From NCBI GenBank assembly GCA_964480945.1, contig CAYZRX010000066.1, forward strand, positions 1-22,387: 22,387 nucleotides of DNA. The letters are read 5' to 3'. The notes under the pieces were generated by a model that worked only from the letters and a program-made list of their open reading frames with translations, was not told the origin of the DNA and made no database searches. Of this stretch, positions 13,179-20,945 are shown in pieces. Every line of letters begins with the position of its first letter. The stretch's first letter is position 1. Position numbers and translations under genes: made by a program. This DNA comes from VGWB01 sp964480945. GTDB taxonomy: Bacteria; Bacteroidota; Ignavibacteria; UBA10030.

Positions 13179-14432
13179 TTGAAATTCAGATCAATCAAAG
13201 GCACGAAGGACATCCTTCCGGGCGAAGTCGAAACGTGGCAACGCGTGGAAGCGAGCATCCGTCGCGTGATGCACAGCTACAACTACAGGGAGATCCGCAC
13301 CCCTGTCTTCGAGGTGACGGCACTGTTCGCCCGAAGCATCGGCGAGCTTACGGACATCGTCAGCAAGGAGATGTACACGTTCCGCGACCGCAGCGACGAC
13401 AGCCTGACGCTGAAACCGGAGGGGACGGCGTCCGTCCTCCGCGCGTACATTCAGCACAGCATGGGTGAGCAGGCACCGTTGACCAAAGTCTACTACCTCG
13501 GACCGATGTTCCGGCAGGAACGACCACAAGCCGGACGCCTGAGGCAGTTCCACCAGTTCGGGGCCGAGGCACTCGGAAGCCAGTCCCCTCAACTGGACGT
13601 CGAGATGATGCTGATTCCGCTGGATATCTACCGTGGGCTGGGGATTGCCGACACGAAGCTCGTCATCAACTCCGTAGGATGCGAGCGCTGCCGACCGACG
13701 TACAAGGAGGAGCTTCTTCAGGATTTGATGAAGTACCATGACAGGCTTTCACCAGAAAGCCAGGCGCGCGTAAAGCAAAACCCGATCCGTGTGCTCGATT
13801 CGAAGGACGAGGGCGACCGGCGACTGACGGCGCGTGCGCCCCTGATGAAGGATCACCTGTGTTCGGAGTGCAGCGATCACTTCGCCACCGCACGGGCACT
13901 GCTGGACGCAACAGGGGCGGCGCACGAAATCGACGGCAGGCTCGTCCGGGGGCTTGACTACTACACAAAGACAGCGTTCGAAATCACCAGCCCAGCACTC
14001 GGATCGCAAGATGCCCTCGCCGGCGGCGGAAGGTACGACCTATTGGCGGAAGAACTGGGCGGGAAGCCAACCCCTGCTGTCGGATTTGCAGCGGGGATGG
14101 AACGCCTGATCGTCGCGCTGGAGAAGGCCGGGACGACCCTTGCGGGCAACCAAGCACCGGTCCTGTTCATTGCCACGGTCGAAGAGACGGCTCGCCGGTG
14201 GGCGTTTGTGAAGGCGCACGAACTCCGATCGCAGGGTATCTCGGTGGAGCTTGATTATCTTGCGCGCAGCTTGAAATCCCAGATGCGCGAGGCGAACCGC
14301 CAGCGGTCACGCTATGTTCTCGTCGTCGGAGAAGATGAACTGAGAGCCGGGTCGGCCAAGCTGAAAAACATGGAGACGGGCACCGAAACGTCGATAGCAT
14401 TGAGCGACCTTCAGAGCGCGCTGAAGCAATAG
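13179..14432 (+). CDS. hisS: Histidyl-tRNA synthetase
   Basis: A class II aminoacyl-tRNA synthetase of 417 aa that charges tRNA-His. It begins KFRSIKGTKDILPGE. Motif 2 is in FRQERPQAGRLRQFHQFGAE, the histidine-specific LVRGLDYYTKTAFEI and GGGRYD follow, and motif 3 is in VGFAAGMERLI. The anticodon-binding domain spans about 325-417. The Cys pairs CERC and CSEC in the insertion domain match the cysteine-containing subgroup. The start is TTG 13179, preceded by AGGA with a 7-base spacer. An ATG eight bases earlier is out of frame and stops after three codons (ATG AGC AGT TGA), overlapping the TTG. No ATG in frame would keep the N-terminus. The 121-base gap upstream holds no feature I trust. Confidence 0.96.
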   Translation: MKFRSIKGTKDILPGEVETWQRVEASIRRVMHSYNYREIRTPVFEVTALFARSIGELTDIVSKEMYTFRDRSDDSLTLKPEGTASVLRAYIQHSMGEQAPLTKVYYLGPMFRQERPQAGRLRQFHQFGAEALGSQSPQLDVEMMLIPLDIYRGLGIADTKLVINSVGCERCRPTYKEELLQDLMKYHDRLSPESQARVKQNPIRVLDSKDEGDRRLTARAPLMKDHLCSECSDHFATARALLDATGAAHEIDGRLVRGLDYYTKTAFEITSPALGSQDALAGGGRYDLLAEELGGKPTPAVGFAAGMERLIVALEKAGTTLAGNQAPVLFIATVEETARRWAFVKAHELRSQGISVELDYLARSLKSQMREANRQRSRYVLVVGEDELRAGSAKLKNMETGTETSIALSDLQSALKQ

Positions 14433-14840
14433 ATGGCTCGCAGAAAGCGTCACGACCCCGAGTACGTCCTTCGCGTTTTTCATCATTACGATGAACGAAT
14501 GCGGCAGACAAGCGTCGCCTTCGTACTTGAGACGACGAAGGATTTCACAAATTTCAACTACCAGATCCTGCTGGATGCATCTCTTGACTCGAACATCATC
14601 CAGCTGAGGATCCTCGGACTGCAAACGACGGCGCTGACGATGCCGGGCGTGGGAGCCGCGCGTGGGTGGGCGGACTTCGCCGATCTCCGCGGCTCGTACA
14701 TGGTCAACGTGGTAAAGCTTGATGGCGAAACCAACCAGTTTCGGCTGCACTTCACCCCGACCAAGATTTCGGTCGAAGAGGCTCCTCTGCGCCCCTTTGT
14801 CCTCGTCTCACACGAACCGGTGGAACTCCAGGAAACCTGA
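14433..14840 (+). CDS. Conserved hypothetical protein, function unknown
   Basis: A 135-aa soluble protein I do not recognise. Its ATG directly abuts the hisS stop (TAG ATG), so translation is probably coupled. The N-terminus is very basic (MARRKRH). The rest alternates beta-strand-like segments (QTSVAFVLETTKDFTNFNYQILLDA, IIQLRILGLQ) with a Gly/Ala-rich central turn and a strand-rich end (FRLHFTPTKISVEEAPLRPFVLVSHEP). There is no signal peptide, membrane segment or cysteine. Codon use resembles its neighbours. It could be a small ligand- or RNA-binding beta protein; nothing in the sequence is decisive. Its place between hisS and lgt is the only functional hint. Confidence 0.75.
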   Translation: MARRKRHDPEYVLRVFHHYDERMRQTSVAFVLETTKDFTNFNYQILLDASLDSNIIQLRILGLQTTALTMPGVGAARGWADFADLRGSYMVNVVKLDGETNQFRLHFTPTKISVEEAPLRPFVLVSHEPVELQET

Positions 14841-14865
14841 AGCGCTGACAGTATGCCCATAAAAT
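14837..14865 (+). promoter_or_regulatory. Possible lgt promoter
   Basis: CTGAAG (14837-14842) and TAAAAT (14860-14865) are 17 bases apart. The -10 is good and the -35 weak (3 of 6). It would give a leader of about 20 bases to lgt at 14892. Confidence 0.35.
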
Positions 14866-14891
14866 TGCCGTAATCCAGACCTTTTTCTCCT

Positions 14892-15713
14892 ATGTGCCCA
14901 CGACTCTTCCAGATCGGACCTTTCACTATCTACGGCTACGGATTGATGCTCGCGCTCGCGTTCATCATCGCCAGTTACGTGATTGCGCGCGAGCTGAAGA
15001 GAAGAGGGATGGATCCGAACATCGGCAGCACCATTACGCTCATCGCTCTCGTCGCTGGGGTCGTCGGCTCAAAGATCCTTTATCTGATAGAGGATTGGAG
15101 CCAGTTTCTCGCCGACCCGATCGGCACGGCACTTTCTCCCGGCGGCCTTACGTTCTATGGGGGTTTCCTGCTGGCAACGTACTCCATCTATGTCTACTTG
15201 AAGAAGAAAAAGATCCGGTTCCTCACGATGGCGGACATCATCGCTCCGGCCCTCATGCTCGCCTATGGAATCGGCCGGCTCGGGTGTCAGCTTGCCGGGG
15301 ATGGTGACTACGGTTTTCCGACAACCCTCCCGTGGGGAACCGACTACTCAAAAGGCACCTATCCTCCCTCGCTGGCTTTTCGAAACTTTCCGGAGATCAC
15401 GAGCAAATATCCCGGCGGCGTCGTGCCGGACAACACGCTCTGTCAACCAACGCCGGTGTACGAGTTCATCCTGTGTGCTATCCTGTTCGTGATTCTTTGG
15501 CGCGCTCAAAGACATCTCCGCCCGGAAGGCAAAGTGTTCATGCTCTATCTCATCACTGCGGGTCTCGAGCGATTCTCGATCGAGTTCATGAGGTTGAACC
15601 CTCGCATACTCTTCGGCTTGACTGAAGCACAGCTCATCTCTAGTCTCCTCATTCTGGTCGGCCTCGCCGGTTGGGTTTACCTCTCACGGCTTGGGGACAA
15701 GAAAACCCCATGA
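14892..15713 (+). CDS. lgt: Prolipoprotein diacylglyceryl transferase
   Basis: Lgt is the inner-membrane enzyme that transfers diacylglycerol from phosphatidylglycerol to the lipobox cysteine, the first step of lipoprotein maturation. The 273-aa protein has about seven hydrophobic segments. It shows IGPFTIYGYGLMLALAF at the N-terminus, GGLTFYGGF in the middle and ERFSIEFMRLNPR near the end, keeping the Arg and Glu equivalent to E. coli Arg239 and Glu243. The signature loop reads YGIGRLGCQLAGDGDYG: the Arg is kept but the Asn of GRxGN is Cys, and the His of the E. coli HGG motif is Tyr. I recognise this as the FCB-group variant rather than a defect. The stop overlaps the next gene (ATGA). Confidence 0.95.
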   Translation: MCPRLFQIGPFTIYGYGLMLALAFIIASYVIARELKRRGMDPNIGSTITLIALVAGVVGSKILYLIEDWSQFLADPIGTALSPGGLTFYGGFLLATYSIYVYLKKKKIRFLTMADIIAPALMLAYGIGRLGCQLAGDGDYGFPTTLPWGTDYSKGTYPPSLAFRNFPEITSKYPGGVVPDNTLCQPTPVYEFILCAILFVILWRAQRHLRPEGKVFMLYLITAGLERFSIEFMRLNPRILFGLTEAQLISSLLILVGLAGWVYLSRLGDKKTP

Positions 15714-16183
15714 TGCATCTCGTTGAGCTCTATTCGACGGAGAATTGCGGTCTCTGTGAGGAAGCAAGCAAGATTCTGAAGGCGCTGCAGGAGACGATAC
15801 CGTTCGAACTCCGTGAAGTCAAATTGACCCCCGAAGATCCACGCTACGCGAAGTACTTCCTTTCGACGCCTGTCGTCCGCATCGATGGCACAGTCGAGCT
15901 CCCTGCCCCGCTCGACGTCCATCGAGTCGCCGATTTGTTGAAGAGCGATCAACGGCCCGGCGCACCTTTCTACATAGGCAAAGGCCTGGAAGCCCTCGGC
16001 CTCATATCCGTCGCGTGCGGGCTCACGATGGGTCTCATCGGAGATCTCAGAACAGAAGGATACCTCTTCGTCGGAGGGGTCGTTTTCTTTTTCGTGGGCT
16101 GGCTCATCGAGCGCAGACATCGGAGGGAGTTCCCATCAACCGCAGCAACGAGCTCAAAACCGGTGGCGCCGACCCATGAGTGA
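15710..16183 (+). CDS. Membrane-anchored glutaredoxin/thioredoxin-like protein
   Basis: A 157-aa protein with an N-terminal thioredoxin-fold domain of the glutaredoxin-like (DUF836) type. It begins MMHLVELYSTENCGLCEEA, with a CGLC redox pair at Cys13 and Cys16 and a cis-proline at Pro54 in STPVVRIDG. Residues of about 92-111 and 117-134 form two membrane helices, followed by a basic and Ser/Thr/Pro-rich tail. It may handle thiol-disulfide exchange at the inner face of the membrane; the partner is unknown. ATG 15710 overlaps the lgt stop, with a second ATG directly after, and the gene overlaps rlmB by 8 bases, so the three genes form one coupled unit. The longer upstream frame inside lgt is not used. 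Confidence 0.82.
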   Translation: MMHLVELYSTENCGLCEEASKILKALQETIPFELREVKLTPEDPRYAKYFLSTPVVRIDGTVELPAPLDVHRVADLLKSDQRPGAPFYIGKGLEALGLISVACGLTMGLIGDLRTEGYLFVGGVVFFFVGWLIERRHRREFPSTAATSSKPVAPTHE

Positions 16184-16913
16184 GCTCATCCTCGGGAGAC
16201 AACCGGTCATTGAGGCTCTCCGTTCCGGCAGGTCACTGGAGAAAGTCGTGCTGCTTTTCGGGGTGAGGGGAAACCCCATCCAGCGGATTCGCCATCTCTG
16301 CAAGCAGCGGGGTGTGCCTCTGATCGAGGCCGGCAAGGACCGTTTTCACGGACTGTGCCCGGACCCGAACGCGCAAGGGGTTCTGGCCGTCGTCGCGGCG
16401 AAAGAGTATGTCGGGGTGGACGAGATCCTGCAAACCGCGAAGAATAAAGGAGAAGCCCCCTTTCTCCTCGTCCTCGATGAAATTGAGGATCCGCATAACT
16501 TGGGCGCGCTCATCCGAACGGCAGAATGCGCCGGTGTGCACGGCGGCGTCATCCCCAAGCATCATGCCGCTGGGATCAGCGAGACCGTCGCGAAGACATC
16601 GGCGGGCGCCTCCCTCCACCTCCCCCTCGCGAAGGTGACCAACATTGCGCAGACGCTCGATGAGCTCAAGTCTGCGGGGGTATGGATCGTCGGCGCGGAC
16701 ATGCACGGGGACCGACTGTTCTCGGAAGTCGATTACGGAGGACCGCTGGCAGTCGTCGTCGGAAGCGAGGGAAAAGGGATGAGGCGGTTGGTGAAAGAGA
16801 AGTGCGATTTTCTTGTGAGAATCCCCTTGTACGGAAGGATCGAGTCGCTGAACGCGTCCGTGGCCGGAGCATTGATCCTGTACGAAGTAGCGAGAGCAAG
16901 GCACAAGGGGTAG
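16176..16913 (+). CDS. rlmB: 23S rRNA (guanosine-2'-O-)-methyltransferase RlmB/TrmH family
   Basis: A 245-aa SpoU/TrmH (SPOUT) methyltransferase. The N-terminal substrate-binding domain (1 to about 80, ILGRQPVIEALRSG) is the one found in RlmB, which methylates G2251 (E. coli numbering) of 23S rRNA. The catalytic knot domain has motif 1 LDEIEDPHNLGALIRTAECAG with the catalytic Asn and Arg, motif 2 VVVGSEGKGM, and motif 3 IPLYGRIESLNASVAGALILYE. Motif order and length match RlmB better than TrmH or TrmL, but a related specificity is possible. The start overlaps the previous gene by 8 bases. It is the last plus-strand gene before a convergent junction. Confidence 0.9.
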   Translation: MSELILGRQPVIEALRSGRSLEKVVLLFGVRGNPIQRIRHLCKQRGVPLIEAGKDRFHGLCPDPNAQGVLAVVAAKEYVGVDEILQTAKNKGEAPFLLVLDEIEDPHNLGALIRTAECAGVHGGVIPKHHAAGISETVAKTSAGASLHLPLAKVTNIAQTLDELKSAGVWIVGADMHGDRLFSEVDYGGPLAVVVGSEGKGMRRLVKEKCDFLVRIPLYGRIESLNASVAGALILYEVARARHKG

Positions 16914-16914
16914 A

Positions 16915-16938
16915 ACAGAGGAAGCGCCTGGGCTCTGT
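16915..16938. terminator. Weak stem-loop after rlmB in the convergent junction
   Basis: ACAGAG (16915-16920) and CTCTGT (16933-16938) pair perfectly around a 12-base loop, starting 2 bases after the rlmB stop. The junction between convergent units is where a terminator is expected, but there is no T-run on either strand. Confidence 0.25.
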
Positions 16939-16965
16939 CGGGCCTGTCGCGGCCTACGATCTCCA

Positions 16966-17118
16966 TCAGCGCTTTCGTTTGATTCCACCCCTCTGGCGCA
17001 AGGACTGCTCTTTCCGGGTGGTCACTCCCCTCCGGAGCTTGCCCGTCAGCATCACGTACTTCTGAACATTCTCCCGAGGCCGGACGATCGTTTTCTGACG
17101 GTTGTTAATTCCCTTCAT
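16966..17118 (-). CDS. Candidate 50-aa highly basic small protein
   Basis: An ORF of 50 codons begins at ATG 17118 inside the last codons of the NtrC-type gene, in another frame (14-base overlap), and ends at TGA 16966-16968. A Shine-Dalgarno-like GAAGGG sits 7 bases before the ATG. The product starts MKGINNRQKT and ends GGIKRKR. It contains about 16 Lys or Arg residues and no Cys, and looks like a small RNA- or DNA-binding peptide. Third codon positions are mostly G or C, as in neighbouring genes, which supports coding. It fills nearly all of the otherwise empty junction between rlmB and the regulator. I recognise no family. Confidence 0.5.
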   Translation of the reverse strand: MKGINNRQKTIVRPRENVQKYVMLTGKLRRGVTTRKEQSLRQRGGIKRKR

Positions 17119-18478
17119 TCCCATTCCCTTCTTTCATCAGCCCGTAACGCTTCATTTTCGTGTACAGGTGGCTCCGTTGGATGTCGAGCGCTTCAGCCGT
17201 TTTCGAGATGTTCCACTTGTGAAGCTCGAGCTGCTTCCTGATGAACGCCGCCTCCGCCCGCTCCTTGAATTGCTGGAAGGTCCCCCCGGCGCTCAAAATC
17301 TCGTCAAACTCACCCCCCGTTTTTGCACCGCCAAATTCAATCAGCGATATATCCACTGCGTTACCAGGTGAAAGGATCACCAATCGTTCGACCGTATTCC
17401 GGAGTTCCCGCACGTTGCCCCGCCACTCCATGCCCGCCAGCCGGTTCAGGGCATCTTCGGAAATGCTTTTGCGCGCGATGCCGTTGCGTGCACAGACATC
17501 TTCGATGAACGCACGAACCAGCAACCCAATATCCTCCCGCCGTTCGCGCAGTGAGGGAACGCTGATCGGAATCACCTTCAACCGATGATAGAGATCGTCC
17601 CGGAAGTTCCCCTTCTTGATCTCCTCGTCAAGATTCTTATTGGTGGCCGCAATGACGCGCACGTCGACGGAGATGAGTTTGTTGCCGCCGACGCGCTCGA
17701 TGGTCCCTTCCTCGAGGGCCCTCAGCACCTTTGCCTGTGCGCTCTGGCTCATATCCCCGATCTCGTCGAGGAAGAGCGTTCCGCTGTCCGCCTGCTCGAA
17801 TTTCCCGATGCGCTGCGATGTGGCACCGGTGAATGCACCTTTCTCGTGGCCGAACAGCTCCGATTCGATGAGCTCGGAAGGGATGGCTGCGCAGTTGACT
17901 TCGACGAACGGTTTCGCGCTGCGCTTGCTCTGCCGATGGAGCGCTCGCGCCACCAGCTCCTTGCCCGAGCCATTTTCTCCCATGATCAGCACGCGCGCAT
18001 CGGTGGGCGCCACGCGCTCGATCACGTCGAGGATCTCCTTGATCTTCGGGCTCTCGCCCAGTATCTGCCACTTGGCTTCGACCGACTCGCGCAGCTTGCG
18101 ATACTCGACGGAGAGGTTGGCCTGATTCAGCGCGTTGCGGATCGTCACCAACAGCTTGTCGCGGTCGAGAGGCTTTGGCAGGAAGTCAAAAGCGCCGAGC
18201 TTCGTTGCCTCTACCGCCGTTTCGATCGTTCCATGGCCCGAGATCATGATCACCGGCAGGTCGATATTGCGTTCCCGCACCTTCTGCAACACCTCGAGCC
18301 CGTCCATGCCGGCCATCTTCACGTCCAGCAATATCAGCTGGACCGTTGCGGAAGAGAGTTGTCGCAGCGCCTGCTCGCCGTTATCCGCGAAGAGGACGCC
18401 GTAGTGTTCGTACTCGAGTATCATCTTCAACGAGTCACGAACGCTCTTTTCGTCGTCGACCACAAGTATGGTGTTCAT
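17105..18478 (-). CDS. NtrC-family sigma-54-dependent response regulator
   Basis: A 457-aa response regulator. The receiver domain (1-120) has phospho-acceptor Asp52 in LLDVKMAG, with the acidic pair Asp8-Asp9 and Lys102. The AAA+ domain (about 140-370) has Walker A GENGSGKE (167-174), the sigma-54 contact loop GAFTGA (214-219), Walker B TLFLDEIGD, and the arginine-finger region. A Fis-type helix-turn-helix (NISKTAEALDIQRSHLYTKMKRYGL) ends the protein. All parts needed to activate RNA polymerase with sigma-54 are present. No histidine kinase gene adjoins it, so it is an orphan here and its targets are unknown. It starts 9 bases after the secreted unknown gene and probably shares its transcript. 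NtrX- or AtoC-like subfamilies are both possible. Confidence 0.93.
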   Translation of the reverse strand: MNTILVVDDEKSVRDSLKMILEYEHYGVLFADNGEQALRQLSSATVQLILLDVKMAGMDGLEVLQKVRERNIDLPVIMISGHGTIETAVEATKLGAFDFLPKPLDRDKLLVTIRNALNQANLSVEYRKLRESVEAKWQILGESPKIKEILDVIERVAPTDARVLIMGENGSGKELVARALHRQSKRSAKPFVEVNCAAIPSELIESELFGHEKGAFTGATSQRIGKFEQADSGTLFLDEIGDMSQSAQAKVLRALEEGTIERVGGNKLISVDVRVIAATNKNLDEEIKKGNFRDDLYHRLKVIPISVPSLRERREDIGLLVRAFIEDVCARNGIARKSISEDALNRLAGMEWRGNVRELRNTVERLVILSPGNAVDISLIEFGGAKTGGEFDEILSAGGTFQQFKERAEAAFIRKQLELHKWNISKTAEALDIQRSHLYTKMKRYGLMKEGNGNEGN

Positions 18479-18487
18479 CTCATTCTC

Positions 18488-19213
18488 TCACTCATCGACA
18501 GAGAGGTTGAAGTAATCGGAGGGAAGGAGTGTATGGACCACAACCAGGTCCCGGCCGAAGCGTGTTCCCTGATCGTTCGCGCGCCGGTCACGAGGATCGT
18601 CCACGCCGCCGACAACAAACTCAGCCTCCCCTCGTTCAACGAGTTCGCCCGAGGCTCGGGCGAGGCTCGGGGACTCCGAAAGATACGCGAGGTACGCGGA
18701 AGCGAAAAAGTGTTGGAGCTTGTCCTTGTCTCCTTCGGAGCCTGGAGGAGTGTCCGCGTACAGCCTCGACGGGAGATTTCGATACCGGCTGTTGAAGAGG
18801 CTGTCCTCCTCGAATGTCAAGGGAAGCCTGAGCGCTCCTACCACCGGTACCTTCAGATCGATGTTGCGATGCTCGAGCGTCGCCATCATTGAGAGGAAGA
18901 GGGCCCGGCCGATGTCGTGCTCCGCGATCCTCAGGGCTTTGAGGTAGATCCAGTCGACCGCCCGCATATCGCCACACCGCTCCAGCAGAAGGGCAAATCG
19001 CTCGTCCCGAACGTAAGCCCTGATCTCACGGGTGTCCTTGATGAGCGCCGGCGTGAAAATATCGCCGATGAAACGCGGGATCGAGAAGCCGCCACGATCG
19101 CTCTCATCGAAGTTCCACGAAAGCCCGTCGGGAGCAGGCTTCCCGTCACACTGCGCCATGGTCGCCGTCCTCGCGACAAGCAGGAGGACTACGACGAGTT
19201 TCACAGATCGCAT
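18488..19213 (-). CDS. Secreted protein of unknown function
   Basis: From ATG 19213 the product is 241 aa with a clear signal peptide (MRSVKLVVVLLLVARTATMAQ, cleavage around residues 19-21). A longer frame upstream would start with TTG at 19264 and bury the signal, so it was rejected. The middle is mixed helix and strand. The most telling part is near residues 162-221: DKLQHFFASAYLAYLS, then GVDDPRDRRANDQGTRFGRDL. A DKxxHF segment followed by a D-x-x-x-N-x-x-G segment recalls small envelope proteins of the YfiM/DUF2279 kind, but the match is loose and I give no function. It lies 56 bases after the carboxyltransferase gene and 9 before the NtrC-type gene. Confidence 0.75.
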   Translation of the reverse strand: MRSVKLVVVLLLVARTATMAQCDGKPAPDGLSWNFDESDRGGFSIPRFIGDIFTPALIKDTREIRAYVRDERFALLLERCGDMRAVDWIYLKALRIAEHDIGRALFLSMMATLEHRNIDLKVPVVGALRLPLTFEEDSLFNSRYRNLPSRLYADTPPGSEGDKDKLQHFFASAYLAYLSESPSLARASGELVERGEAEFVVGGVDDPRDRRANDQGTRFGRDLVVVHTLLPSDYFNLSVDE

Positions 19214-19269
19214 AACGAGCACTGAGTCGTGGGCCGGGATGGCAATCGTTCCCGGACCTCTCAAAGGGG

Positions 19270-20925
19270 CTAGGTCTGAATGACCCCGGGGTTGAACTTC
19301 GGTATGTCGGGATTACCGGCCGCCATCTCTATTCCACGTGAAATCTGCTCGCGAGTTTCAAGCGGGTCGATGATCCCGTCAACCCAGAGCCTGGCAGCGG
19401 CGTAGAAGGGGTCGAGCTCCATTTCATAACGATCCTGGACCTCCTTCAACAATTTCGCCTGTTTTTCCTTCGAAATACGCTCACCCCCCTTCTCCATCGC
19501 CTGGACCTTGATGCTCAGGAGGGTCTCGCTGGCCTGCTTGCCCCCCATGACGGCAATCTGCGCCGTCGGCCAGGCGAAGATCATCCGGGGGTCATAGGAC
19601 TTTCCGCACATCGCGTAGTTGCCGGCTCCGTAACTGTTCCCGACGATGAACGTGAACTTGGGGACCACGCTGTTTGCGACGGCATTCACCATCTTCGCCC
19701 CGTCCCTAAGAATGCCGCCCTGCTCCGCGCGACTCCCTACCATAAACCCGGTCACGTCCTGAATGAAGACGAGGGGAATGAGCTTCTGGTTGCAGTTCAT
19801 GATGAACCGGGCCGCCTTGTCCGCACTGTCGCTATAGATCACACCCCCGACCTGCATCTCGCCCTTGTTCGTCTTCACGACGGCACGCTGATTGGCCACG
19901 ATGCCCACGGCCCACCCGTCGACCCTCGCATAGCCGGTGATGATCGTTTTGCCGAAGCCGGCTTTGTACTCGTCCAGTTCACTCTCGTCCACGATGCGCG
20001 CGAGGATCTGGTACATATCGAAAGGTTTGGCGCGATCCGCGGGAAGAATCCCGTAAACCTCGTGGGCGGCGAACTTCGGCGGTTTGGGTGTTTCCCGGCT
20101 GAACCTTGCGCGCGGCCGATCCCCCAGCTTGCCGATGATGCTGCGGACCTTGTTCAGGCATTCCTCGTCGTTCTTCATCTTATGATCCGTTACGCCGCTG
20201 ATCTCGCAGTGCACGGTCGCCCCACCGAGCGCTTCATTCTCAATCTCTTCGCCGATGGCCGCCTTGACGAGATGCGATCCCGCGAGGAACACGCTCCCCG
20301 TCTTGTCCACGATCATCGCCTCATCACTCATGATCGGCAGGTACGCGCCCCCCGCAACGCAGGGGCCCATGATGGCTGCGATCTGCGTAATGCCCATCGA
20401 GGACATCACGGCGTTGTTGCGAAAGATCCGTCCGAAGTGCTCCTTGTCGGGAAAGATTTCCGACTGCAGCGGGAGGAAGACACCTGCAGAATCGACGAGG
20501 TATACGATGGGCAGTCGATTCTCCATCGCGATCTCCTGAGCGCGGAGATTCTTCTTGCACGTGACCGGAAACCACGCTCCGGCTTTGACGGTCGCGTCGT
20601 TGGCCACGATCACGACTTCACGATTATGAATTTTGCCGATGCCGAACACGGTGCCCGACGATGGCGCGCCTCCATATTCCTCGTACATCCCATAGGCGGT
20701 GAACAGACCGATCTCCATGAAGCGCGAACCGGGATCGATCACTTTCTGAATTCGCTCCCGGACAAACATCTTCCCGCGTTTCCGGTGCTTCTCGAGAGCT
20801 TCCTTACCGCCTCCCAGTTTGATGATGTCGGCCTTCTCCTTCATGTTCTTCAGCAAGCCGAGAAGATGCTCTTCGTTCTTGCGAAAGGCATCGTCTCTTT
20901 TGATTTCAGTTCCAATCAGCGCCAT
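19270..20925 (-). CDS. Acyl-CoA carboxylase carboxyltransferase (beta) subunit, methylcrotonyl-CoA type
   Basis: A 551-aa carboxyltransferase that moves CO2 from carboxybiotin to an acyl-CoA. Both crotonase-like halves are present (about 30-290 and 300-540), with oxyanion-hole glycines in MGPCVAGGAYLPIMSDEA and NSYGAGNYAMCGK. FPDKEHFGRIFRNNAVMSSMGI resembles the beta subunit of methylcrotonyl-CoA carboxylase (leucine breakdown) more than propionyl-CoA carboxylase; the substrate remains an inference. No biotin-carboxylase/BCCP subunit, dehydrogenase or hydratase of that pathway is next to it. ATG 20925 is chosen because GGAAGGGG lies 5 bases upstream and MALIGTEIKRDD is a typical N-terminus. 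The open frame continuing to 21366 runs through the neighbouring gene and is not used. Confidence 0.92.
   Translation of the reverse strand: MALIGTEIKRDDAFRKNEEHLLGLLKNMKEKADIIKLGGGKEALEKHRKRGKMFVRERIQKVIDPGSRFMEIGLFTAYGMYEEYGGAPSSGTVFGIGKIHNREVVIVANDATVKAGAWFPVTCKKNLRAQEIAMENRLPIVYLVDSAGVFLPLQSEIFPDKEHFGRIFRNNAVMSSMGITQIAAIMGPCVAGGAYLPIMSDEAMIVDKTGSVFLAGSHLVKAAIGEEIENEALGGATVHCEISGVTDHKMKNDEECLNKVRSIIGKLGDRPRARFSRETPKPPKFAAHEVYGILPADRAKPFDMYQILARIVDESELDEYKAGFGKTIITGYARVDGWAVGIVANQRAVVKTNKGEMQVGGVIYSDSADKAARFIMNCNQKLIPLVFIQDVTGFMVGSRAEQGGILRDGAKMVNAVANSVVPKFTFIVGNSYGAGNYAMCGKSYDPRMIFAWPTAQIAVMGGKQASETLLSIKVQAMEKGGERISKEKQAKLLKEVQDRYEMELDPFYAAARLWVDGIIDPLETREQISRGIEMAAGNPDIPKFNPGVIQT
19330..19345. 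promoter_or_regulatory. parS-like sequence inside the carboxyltransferase gene
   Basis: TATTCCACGTGAAATC agrees with the widely conserved parS consensus TGTTnCACGTGAAACA at 13 of 16 positions, counting the degenerate one, with the central TTCCACGTGAAA intact. Real parS sites often lie inside genes within tens of kb of parAB, and this is about 16 kb from parA. Chance is not excluded. Confidence 0.3.
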
Positions 20926-20945
20926 GGATTCCCCTTCCGAACGGG

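Noticed and set aside
17821..17837. Sequence close to a sigma-54 -24/-12 promoter (TGGCAC-N5-ATGCA-like)
   Set aside because: It falls inside the conserved AAA+ coding region of the NtrC-type gene with no gene start suitably downstream on the plus strand; it is likely chance.
17585..18892. Long plus-strand open frame opposite the NtrC-type gene and its neighbour
   Set aside because: It spans two real genes on the opposite strand and reads as antisense of the response-regulator motifs; a by-product of high GC.
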